Shown here: in pieces, positions 32,201 through 44,200 of the stretch
Layout: each line of letters starts with the position of its first letter
Position numbering within the stretch: position 1 is the stretch's first letter
Assembly: GCF_032854445.1 (NCBI RefSeq)
Contig: NC_088295.1
Span: forward strand, 53,303,249 to 53,367,248
Direction: 5' to 3'
DNA: 64,000 nt
Source: Liolophura sinensis
Taxonomy: Eukaryota > Mollusca > Polyplacophora > Chitonida > Chitonidae
The notes under the pieces: generated by a model
What the model was told of the DNA's origin: nothing
Seen by the model: only the letters and a program-made list of their open reading frames with translations
The model's database searches: none
Made by a program: the position numbers and the translations under genes

Positions 32201-35200
32201 GCCAGTTCCTTATCCCATATACGTAGGCCTGTACCATCCACTTCCTCTTGCGATAGAAAGGATCACCCTAAAACAAATGGCACAACTGCAAATCAGAATG
32301 ATGCTGGGAAGGATTCTGCCATCGTCAAGGATACTTTTCCAAGAAAAAGAACTATTCCATCGGCAGGAAGTATCCTACAGTCTGCATTGTCCCGCAGGGC
32401 GTTAAAGTCAAAGTCTGTCCAAAGACAAGACACGAAGCTTGAGGATGAAATGTCTACCACATGTGAACATCAAGGTAGAAGCAGAAGTAATATCCTTCCA
32501 TCCAACACTGATCCTCAGCCTATGGACACAGATGTCTTGAAACCAACAAATGGACATGCAGGTTCTGTGACCCAGACCTTGTGTGCCTCCAAGGTAAAAC
32601 CAGAACCTCTTGATGAGGAGTTTGATTCCCCCAGTAAGGTGTCTGAAATTGTGGATCATAAGGATGGAATACAAGTACCTGTGCAGCCTGAAGTGAAGTC
32701 TGAACCTCCTGATCAGACAGATAAAGAATTTAAGGGTTTCACTCAAGTGGACGAGGTTATCATGATATACGATTCCGATGATGAAGAATTGTTCAAGGAT
32801 TTCTCTCAGCATTCAAAAACATGTGAACATTCCGAGTCACTGTGTGCAAGATCTGATACAGCGATTGCTCTTGAGGCAACAAAGCCTTCGTGCCAAAACG
32901 TGCCAGATGATGTTTCAGAAATGAACCATTTGTATGAGAGTTCATCGAAATATCAAAGTAGGACAGAGCAGAATGATGAGGTAGGATCTTTTGATGAGGA
33001 GTATGATGAGTTTTTCAGCAGCCTGACTCAAGTTGACCCCTCCAACTACAGAGAAGAGGAAAGAGACAGAGATGAGGATGCACTAGAGGGAATGCCTTCC
33101 CAATCAGAAGCAGTGGTGTCCCCAGCTGATGAACAGTTTTTCACTGCATTTTCCAACCAAAATAGTTCTGACTCAAGCGAAGGGATACCATCCCTAGAAA
33201 CTCAACATTCTGAAAGGAAAGATGTACAAGTTAAAAGCAATGGTAGCAGATATTTTCTTAACAGTACACTTGCAGTGAAATCTGACACTCATGGAAAAAG
33301 CTTGGCCGAGAAGTTGTTTAAGGCAGTGGCGCCAAAAGCTGCTTTTCAGAAACCAGTGGAATCCCAGATTCCAACCATTGATAGCAACATGAAAGTAGAT
33401 ACAAGGACAGATGAGCCTGTTGAGATCGATGATGACTCTGATGATGACTTGTACATACTAGCTTCCCAGCTGGATCCAGGTAAGACACCTGTTCAGAAGA
33501 AGCTAGAGAAAGATGCACATTTAATGTCTAGCCCTAAGATTTCTGACGATGAAGATGACCCTTACTTTGCTGCCACACAGGTAGATTCTTCTAAGTTGTC
33601 AGAACGCTGCATGAAATATCTGGCCCAAAACGACAGTCAAACTGAAGAAGAGACTGATGACATGTATTTTGAATCCACACAGTTAGACACATCCACAGCC
33701 AACATGGAAGTTGAGGAAAAGAATCAATATATGGAGGCAACACAGATTGACCAAATCTCTGAGAAACACACAGTTACAAAAGCAGGAATTACAAATGATT
33801 ATGAGGCTAAATCTTTTCAACGTCAAGACAGCCATAAAAATTCAGATGAAGTAGCAAGTGGAGATGAGGATGAAAGGACTATACGGTCTCCTTATTTTAC
33901 GAAAAAGAGAAAAATTGAGAAGTCCAAGTCATTAAGTAAGGGAAGGAAGTACCAGCAGGTAGCAGTTCCTGGAATTCCATCTCTTTCATCATCTACAAGC
34001 CTATCCAAGACAATAACAGCAGTTCCTATTATAGATGCTCAGCCTTTGAAATCCCGAAAAGATATCAGACATGAAGCAAGCATCGCTAAGAAGTTCTGTT
34101 CGACGAAAGATAAAAAATTAGAAAAAAGCAGACCATTACCCAAACCTAAAGCTGTTGAAGAAAACAGGCCTAGATCTTCACCAGCCACATCTGGATGGCT
34201 GTCCAAGGGAAGGCTGCAAAGTTTGGATCAGAGGAAAAGGTCTAGAAGTGGTGACCTACTGAAAGACACCAGGCAAAAGTGTACATCTGAACAGTCCAGT
34301 CTCTCCCAGAATATATCGGCTGCCAAGTTCAAAATGTACAACCGGAAAATTTGTGACAAGTCTGTACATCAAGGCAGTCACAGAGAAGAGCCAAGGAATG
34401 CCAACACAGGTAAATTGTATTAACTCTTCATTCTCTGTTGTAAGGTTTAGTACAATCATTGAAGAAGATTCTTGTAATAAGGGGTTTCTGCAGGTGTCTG
34501 TTATCCATGTGAAGCCGGATTAACCCTTAAGCAAACAATTGCACATGATTGAGCAGTTGTGACTTGTTTTAGTCTTTCTTAAGCAAGGTGGAAATGGTTG
34601 GAGTTGGAATTTTTGCTGTGGTCATAGTATGTTAGTCAATTAAGTGGCTTTTACTAGCTAATTTAGTTAAATGTTGCTCACTTTGTAACTGACCATTGGT
34701 CATTGACCATAGAGGCACCCTTTGGTTTGTTTCTGGCTTCAGGTAAGGGGACTTGGCAAACACAAATTGGTTTTCTGTTGGGGTCTCCATCAATTTCCCC
34801 CCACCCATAAATCTAGCAGCCTTTGTATAATTGAAATAGCCTTGAATACAGCATAAAATAGCTGTGTAGTAAATAAAGAAATACCAGTTTGTATCAATGC
34901 TATATCAAGCAAATTTTTTATCTTAGTCTTTATAGAGGAAAGTAGTTTTTGTCAAGCTTTCAAGGTCTTGAATATGGACGTTAAACAAACAGTCAGGGAA
35001 TCAAGCTCTTAAATAACATTTGTTTCTGATAGATGTTTTATGTTGTTATGCACTCAAGAAACATTCCACATAAAGGATGATGAGAAATCTATAACATGTG
35101 TGAACGTAGGACGGTGAACAGAAGTGAAGGGAAAAATACAGTTCATTGCCATTTATCTAAACCTTGTGTTGTCCTCATGCGAGCAGAAAGTGGATTATTA

Positions 35201-38200
35201 TGCGGTTTCATTAATCAGGTACTTGGATCATCAGTAAGAGAACTTGCATTTATCTAAACCTTGTGTTGTCCTCGTGCCAACAGAAAGTGGATTATTATGG
35301 AGTTTCATTAATCAGGTACTTGGATCATCAGTAAGAGAACTTGCATTTATCTAAACCTTGTGTTGTCCTTGTGCCAACAGAAAGTGGATTATTATGGAGT
35401 TTCATTAATCAGGTACTTGGATCATCAGTAAGAGAACTTGCATTTATCTAAACCTTGTGTTGTCCTCGTGCCAACAGAAAGTGGATTATTATGGAGTTTC
35501 ATTAATCAGGTACTTGGATCATCAGTAAGAGAACTTGCATTTATCTAAACCTTGTGTTGTCCTTGTGCCAACAGAAAGTGTATTATTATGGGGTTTCATT
35601 AATCAGGTACTTGGGTCATCAGTAAGAGAACTTGCATTTATCTAAACCTTGTGTTGTCCTCATGCCAACAGAAAGTGTATTATTATGGAGTTTCATTAAT
35701 CAGGTACTTGGGTCATCAGTAAGAGAACTTGCATTTATCTAAACCTTGTGTTGTCCTCATGCCAACAGAAAGTGTATTATTATGGAGTTTCATTAATCAG
35801 GTACTTGGGTCATCAGTAAGAGAACTTGCATTTATCTAAACCTTGTGTTGTCCTCATGCCAACAGAAAGTGTATTATTATGGGGTTTCATTAATCAGGTA
35901 CTTGGATCATCAGTAAGAGAACTTGCATTTATCTAAACCTTGTGCTGTCCTCGTGCCAACAGAAAGTGTATTATTATGGAGTTTCATTAATCAGGTACTT
36001 GGATCATCAGTAAGAGAACTTGCATTTATCTAAACCTTGTGTTGTCCTCATGCCAACAGAAAGTGTATTATTATGGAGTTTCATTAATCAGGTACTTGGG
36101 TCATCAGTAAGAGAACTTGCATTTATCTAAACCTTGTGTTGTCCTCATGCCAACAGAAAGTGGATTATTATGGAGTTTCATTAATCAGGTACTTGGATCA
36201 TCAGTAAGAGAACTTGCATTTGTCTAAACCTTCTCTTGTCCTCATGCCAACAGAAAGTGGATTATTATGGAGTTTCATTAATCAGGTACTTGGGTCATCA
36301 GTAAGAGAACTTGCATTTATCTAAACCTTGTGTTGTCCTCATGCCAACAGAAAGTGGATTATTATGGAGTTTCATTAATCAGGTACTTGGATCATCAGTA
36401 AGAGAACTTGCATTTATCTAAACCTTCTCTTGTCCTCATGCCAACAGAAAGTGGATTATTATGGAGTTTCATTAATCAGGTACTTGGGTCATCAGTAAGA
36501 GAACTTGCATTTATCTAAACCTTGTGTTGTCCTTGTGCCAACAGAAAGTGTATTATTATGGAGTTTCATTAATCAGGTACTTGGATCATCAGTAAGAGAA
36601 CTTGCATTTATCTAAACCTTGTGTTGTCCTCGTGCCAACAGAAAGTGGATTATTATGGAGTTACATTAACCAGGTACTTGGATCATCAGTAAGAGAACTT
36701 GCATTTATCTAAACCTTGTGTTGTCCTTGTGCCAACAGAAAGTGGATTATTATGGAGTTTCATTAATCAGGTACTTGGGTCATAAGTAAGAGAACTTGCA
36801 TTTATCTAAACCTTGTGTTGTCCTTGTGCCAACAGAAAGTGTATTATTATGGAGTTACATTAACCAGGTACTTGGATCATCAGTAAGAGAACTTGCATTT
36901 ATCTAAACCTTGTGTTGTCCTTGTGCCAACAGAAAGTGGATTATTATGGAGTTTCATTAATCAGGTACTTGGGTCATAAGTAAGAGAACTTGCATTTATC
37001 TAAACCTTGTGTTGTCCTCATGCCAACAGAAAGTGTATTATTATGGAGTTTCATTAATCAGGTACTTGGGTCATCAGTAAGAGAACTTGCATTTATCTAA
37101 ACCTTGTGTTGTCCTTGTGCCAACAGAAAGTGGATTATTATGGAGTTTCATTAATCAGGTACTTGGGTCATAAGTAAGAGAACTTGCATTTATCTAAACC
37201 TTGTGTTGTCCTCATGCCAACAGAAAGTGGATTATTATGGAGTTTCATTAATCAGGTACTTGGGTCATAAGTAAGAGAACTTGCATTTATCTAAACCTTG
37301 TGTTGTCCTCATGCCAACAGAAAGTGTATTATTATGGAGTTTCATTAATCAGGTACTTGGGTCATCAGTAAGAGAACTTGCATTTATCTAAACCTTGTGT
37401 TGTCCTCATGCCAACAGAAAGTGTATTATTATGGAGTTTCATTAATCAGGTACTTGGATCATCAGTAAGAGAACTTGCATTTATCTAAACCTTGTGTTGT
37501 CCTCGTGCCAACAGAAAGTGTATTATTATGGGGTTTCATTAATCAGGTACTTGGATCATCAGTAAGAGAACTTGCATTTATCTAAACCTTGTGTTGTCCT
37601 CATGCCAACAGAAAGTGTATTATTATGGAGTTTCATTAATCAGGTACTTGGATCATCAGTAAGAGAACTTGCATTTATCTAAACCTTGTGTTGTCCTCGT
37701 GCCAGCAGAAAGTGTATTATTATGGAGTTTCATTAATCAGGTACTTGGGTCATCATTAAGAGAACTTGCATTTATCTAAACCTTGTGTTGTCCTCATGCC
37801 AACAGAAAGTGGATTATTATGGGGTTTCATTAATCAGGTACTTGGATCATCAGTAAGAGAACTTGCATTTATCTAAACCTTGTGTTGTCCTCATGCCAAC
37901 AGAAAGTGTATTATTATGGAGTTTCATTAATCAGGTACTTGGATCATCAGTAAGAGAACTTGCATTTATCTAAACCTTCTGTTGTCCTCATGCCAACAGA
38001 AAGTGTATTATTATGGAGTTTCATTAATCAGGTACTTGGATCATCAGTAAGAGAACTTGCATTTATCTAAACCTTGTGTTGTCCTTGTGCCAACAGAAAG
38101 TGTATTATTATGGAGTTTCATTAATCAGGTACTTGGGTCATCATTAAGAGAACTTGCATTTATCTAAACCTTGTGTTGTCCTCATGCCAACAGAAAGTGG

Positions 38201-41200
38201 ATTATTATGGAGTTTCATTAATCAGGTACTTGGATCATCAGTAAGAGAACTTGCATTTATCTAAACCTTGTGTTGTCCTCATGCCAACAGAAAGTGGATT
38301 ATTATGGGGTTTCATTAATCAGGTACTTGGGTCATAAGTAAGAGAACTTGCATTTATCTAAACCTTGTGTTGTCCTCATGCCAACAGGAAGTGGATTATT
38401 ATGGAGTTTCATTAATCAGGTACTTGGATCATAAGTAAGAGAACTTGCATTTATCTTGTCCTTGTGCCAACAGAAAGTGAAATATTATGGGGTTACATTA
38501 ACCAGGTACTTGGATCATAAGTAAGAGAACTTGCATTTATATAAACCTTGTGTTGTCCTCGTGCCAACAGAAAGTGAATTATTATGGAGTTTCATTAATC
38601 AGGTACTTGGGTCATCAGTAAGAGAACTTGCATTTATCTAAACCTTGTGTTGTCCTTGTGCCAACAGAAAGTGAATTATTATGGAGTTTCATTAATCAGG
38701 TACTTGGGTCATCAGTAAGAGAACTTGCATTTATCTAAACCTTGTGTTGTCCTCGTGCCAACAGAAAGTGTATTATTATGGAGTTTCATTAATCAGGTAC
38801 TTGGGTCATCAGTAAGAGAACTTGCATTTATCTAAACCTTCTCTTGTCCTCATGCCAACAGAAAGTGAATTATTATGGGGTTTCATTTATCAGGTACTTG
38901 GGTCATCAGTAAGAGAACTTGCATTTATCTAAACCTTGTGTTGTCCTCATGCCAACAGAAAGTGTATTATTATGGAGTTTCATTAATCAGGTACTTGGAT
39001 CATCAGTAAGAGAACTTGCATTTATCTAAACCTTGTGTTGTCCTTGTGCCAACAGAAAGTGTATTATTATGGAGTTTCATTAATCAGGTACTTGGATCAT
39101 CAGTAAGAGAACTTGCATTTATCTAAACCTTGTGTTGTCCTCATGCCAACAGAAAGTGTATTATTATGGAGTTTCATTAATCAGGTACTTGGATCATCAG
39201 TAAGAGAACTTGCATTTATCTTGTCCTTGTGCCAACAGAAAGTGAAATATTATGGGGTTACATTAACCAGGTACTTGGATCATAAGTAAGAGAACTTGCA
39301 TTTATCTAAACCTTTTCTTATCCTCATGCCAACAGGAAGTGAATTATTATGGGGTTTCATTAATCAGGTACTTGGATCATAAGTAAGAGAACTTGCATTT
39401 ATCTAAACCTTGTGTTGTCCTCATGCCAACAGAAAGTGTATTATTATGGAGTTTCATTAATCAGGTACTTGGATCATCAGTAAGAGAACTTGCATTTATC
39501 TAAACCTTGTGTTGTCCTCATGCCAACAGAAAGTGGATTATTATGCGGTTTCATTAATCAGGTACTTGGATCATCAGTAAGAGAACTTGCATTTATCTAA
39601 ACCTTGTGTTGTCCTCATGCCAACAGAAAGTGTATTATTATGGAGTTTCATTAATCAGGTACTTGGATCATCAGTAAGAGAACTTGCATTTATCTAAACC
39701 TTCTCTTGTCCTCATGCCAACAGAAAGTGTATTATTATGGAGTTTCATTAATCAGGTACTTGGATCATCAGTAAGAGAACTTGCATTTATCTAAACCTTG
39801 TGTTGTCCTCGTGCCAACAGAAAGTGTATTATTATGGAGTTTCATTAATCAGGTACTTGGATCATCAGTAAGAGAACTTGCATTTATCTAAACCTTCTGT
39901 TGTCCTTGTGCCAACAGAAAGTGAATTATTATGGGGTTTCATTAATCAGGTACTTGGATCATCATTGAGATAATGTGCCAGTCATAATTAATTCTATATT
40001 TAGCTTTATTTGAACCAAGTGACTCCTGTGACTATGTTGGTGATGAATCAAAACAGACATGTTAAACAAATGTGTCAGATAACAAGTGTATTTCGCCGAT
40101 TTTGTAGATCATGCTGTGATGCACAACACAGATGTGGAGCCGCCAGATGAAGAAACGGTGATGCGGATGGGTCTGCCTCTTCTTCAGCCATTGAACAGTG
40201 TGAAGAAGTCTAACGCTATAGCTGTGGAGCAGAGGTTCTCTTCCAGAGCCGCTAGTTTAACGCAGTCCTTGATGCAACCCATAGTCTCAGCCACATGTTC
40301 CACCAAGTCCAAACACCCGAAGGTTTGTGGGCTTCTCAGTAACTTAGAATGCGATATTTCCCATTGCCAGGCAGCATTTACACTATAAAATGTTAAGTCT
40401 CCTTAACATTAGCAAACACTGAAAGATTTGCATCTAGTTTTTCCACTAGTTGTCATTCCTTGTAGTTTTCTAGACACCTACATGTATGTTCGTGATGAAA
40501 TGTGGAATCGATCAAAAACAAAGATCACTATTCCGCTATAAAACGAGTGTAATCTTTCGAATATTTCACCCACATTATTTGAATTAACTTAAAATTAAAA
40601 ATGTCATCGTTTTTCATCTTGTATTGGGCGTTTAGCCTGTACTTAAGAAACATTTTCTTTTAGTGATGGTACCTCTCTGAATGTAAGTGAGAAGGTCCTC
40701 CAGCAACCTGCGGATGGTCGAGGGTTTCCCTCAGGCCCTGCCAGGTTTCCTCTTACCATAATGCTGGCCGCCGTCGTATAAGTAAAATATTCTTGAGTAC
40801 GACATAAAACACCAATCAAATAAATAAATAAATAAGTGATGGCAAGAAATCAGTGTTGTGAGTGGAGGAAAAACTGTGAAATATTTGACTGTGAACTTTA
40901 TCTTATATGCTCAAGCATGTGTCAATTTTGCGATCACAACAGTTTTACACGTTACATCTGACAGCACAGGATTTATTTCAGTCGACATTAGCAAGTAACA
41001 GTACACCTTCTGAGGGGGTCTATCAGGCAGGAAGTTGTGAGATCTCTGCAGGCCATGTGAGTGAACCAAAGGATCAATCCACATCAGATGTGAGAGGAAA
41101 AGACAAAAATTCAGGAAAGGACAACTCTGAGAATAAACCTGAAGAATCATCCAGAAATTCAAGTCAGGAGTGTGTTACAGCTATGAAATCTCAGATAGTT

Positions 41201-44200
41201 GACGCCATATCATTAGAGACTTCAATGGCAGCAGATGCTTCTAGTAGCAAACAGCCATCTAGGTCTGAGGACCAGTCAGGCAAGAGCTCCACCAATTCAG
41301 ACAAGAGCTCCACCAATTCAGACAAGAGCTCCACCAATTCAGACAAGAGCTCCACCAATTCTAGGAACTACTCAAACAGTAGACATAAATCTTATCGATC
41401 CAGACATCAGTCTGAACAATCTTCCAGACACCAATATGAAGGTTCGTCAAGTTCTGAATGCTCTTCTAGACAGCAGTATAAACATTCTTTAAGCTCTGGA
41501 CATCAATCCAAAGACTCTTCCAGATTCCCATCTGAGCACCCTTCTGACTCAAGACGTGAGTCTGAACAGTCTTCTAGACATCAACATGGACGCCCCTCAA
41601 CTTCTGGACATGGGTCCAAACACTCTTCCAGATACCGAACTGAACACTCTTCAGACTCAAAACATCGCTCTGAACAATTCTCAAGACACCAATCTGACCA
41701 CTCTTCACATTCTAGATACCAGTCTAAACAGTCTTCTGGCTCCAAAAACTCTTCACATTCAGAACGATCCACAAGTCATGGACACGCGTCAAAAAGCGAT
41801 GAGGTATCATCTTCGGAAAGGACATCTGATTCTCGCCACTCGAAACACGTTAGATTTGAGCAAAGTTCCACGGGTAATTCCATGCCAAGGTGTGAAGGCT
41901 CCTTGGGTTCAAAACAGTCCTCTACATCCAGCCTAGGGCAATATTCTACCCCCAGACAAACTTTTAACGGTGAGCCTACATCAGCTCCAAACCACCAGTC
42001 ACCACCGGTAAATGTTTTTTCCAATTCTGTTCAAACTTCAATTTCAAGACCTTGTACAGATTCAGACCAGAATTTGGATTCAAAACTAAGGACACGGTGT
42101 CAGAATGGTTCAGTTTTTGGAAGTGCAGTAAATGCTAGCAAGGAATCTACACCGGCAGCTTGCAATAGGGCAGTGGCCAGTGTCAGTAAAGTAAAGTCAG
42201 ATAGCTCCAACAGCATTCAGCCTTTGCCCGCAGGTGGTGCAACGCAACCCTGCCAAAGCAGCTTGCACACTTTCTTCAAGAAAATTCTCAAGTGGAATGT
42301 CTCATGGCTTAGAGAACAAAAAGGTAAGATCAACCTTAATTCATTAGCCTGACCTCATCGTTATATGACTGAAAAATTGTTAAGTACAATGTTAAAGCAC
42401 CAATCATGCATACATATACAGTGTACATTAGTCTGACAACACAGTGATCGCTTCAGTGGTTAGAGAGTCCCTCGAAGTCGGAAGACCCGGTATAAAACTT
42501 AGATTAGGTCAAACCAAAAACTTTGAGAAATGGTGCTTGTTGCTGCCTTGATTGATACTCAGCATTTAGAGGTTACAGCAAGGAAACAGGACTGGTTTGT
42601 CTGGTGTTGGTATAATGTGACTGGGGTGTCAAGCCCGGTGTCTTTACCATGATACGTCACATACAGTGAGAGTCAACATTGTTCCCCCAAAAAGTAGAAC
42701 ATGCTGTGTGCTACAGTTTAGATGTGGATGACTTGCAGTTGAAACTGCAGTAGATTGTTCAACATGATTAAAATGATTTAATACTTTCCACAACAGAATT
42801 CTGTAAGTATCCCATTTAAGTGATAAGGATAAAGGACAGAACTATTTTTGGAAATGCTGTCTAATTGATTTGGCAAGTGTGCTGAATATATTACAGGATA
42901 AGCTACTTTTAAGGGAGATAACTCTTTTGATAGCGAATGGTAGTTTCTTCAGCCGTAAGTGAGAAGTCCAGCAACCTGCGGATGGTGGTTGATTTCCTCT
43001 GGGCTCTGCCCCGTTTCCACCCACCATAATGCGGGTACGCCGTCGTATAAGTGAAATATTCTTGAGTACAGTGTAAAACACCAATCAAATAAATAAATAA
43101 ATTTTTCTTGGCATTACCTTGAGAATATGATATTTCCACCTTTAGCATGGTGCTGCAGTGGAGGGGGAGGGGGTGAAACTGCACCATACAAAATCAACTA
43201 AATACTGGCCTTGTCTCATTACATTCTTTCCCTCTGTCAGGTGATGGGCAGACTGTCCCCCCAGTGGTGGACATGAGCAGTGTGTATCCTCTGTGTGAAA
43301 CATACAGCTCCTACAGTGATTATGAAGATATCATGACCCCACTGCTTTTGTTGGAAACCTGGGAAATGGTAGGTGTCATAATTAACGTCCCAGGACTCTG
43401 CCCGGGCTCTTACAACCGTAATGCCGCCATCATATAAGTGAATTATTCTTGAGTACAGCACAAAACAGCCATAAAATATAAAGTAAAAAAAAAATGTAAT
43501 GACTGGTTGGAAATATTACCCCAGTACTCACTACTTGATGATTGTTTTAGCTCTGTTCCCCTGGTATTACATGTGTTCCTCATATGTCACTGTTCATGTG
43601 ATGATTGTTTTAGCTCTGTTCCCCTGCTATTACATGTGCTCGTCATATGTCACTGTTCACGTGATGATTGTTTTAGCTCTGTTCCCCCAGTATTACATGT
43701 GCTCGTCATATGTCACTGTTCACGTGATGATTGTTTTAGCTCTGTTCCCCCGGTTTTACATGTGCTCCTCGTATGCCACTGTTCACGTGATGATTGTTTT
43801 AGCTCTGTTCCCCCGGTATTACATGTGCTCCTCATATGCCACTGTTCACGTGGTGATTGTTTTAGCTCTGTTCCCCCGGTATTACATGTGCTCCTCATAT
43901 GCCACTGTTCACGTGGTGATTGTTTTAGCTCTGTTCCCCCGGTATTACATGTGCTCCTCATATGCCACTGGGGGCCTCCGTGGCTCAGTCAGTTAGCGCA
44001 CTAGCGCAGCGTAATGACCCAGAAGCCTCTCACCAATGCGGTCGCTGTGAGTTCAAGTCCAGCTCATGCTGGCTTACTCTCCAGCCATAAGTGGGAAGGT
44101 CTGCCAGCAACCTGCGGATGGTCGTGGGTTTCCCCTGGGCTGTGCCCGGTTTCCACCCACCATAATGCTGGCCGCCGTCGTATAAGTGAAATATTCTTGA

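Larger units (their letters stand above)
42324..43240. other. SETX intron D-E with two SINEs
   Basis: Holds a family 3 SINE (42445-42690) and a family 1 SINE (42951-43102). No exon seen. Confidence 0.55.

Noticed and set aside
35153-39975. CRISPR-like array
   Set aside because: There are no unique spacers between repeats; the whole 97-bp unit repeats, and the context is an animal intron.
43499-44004. Two overlapping 165-codon plus-strand frames and an 82-codon minus-strand frame
   Set aside because: They are by-products of the 63-bp repeat, which is a multiple of three and free of stops in several frames.
43971-44060. A tRNA gene from A and B boxes
   Set aside because: The head is tRNA-like but continues into a SINE body with an A tail and target duplications, and the same unit recurs across the window.
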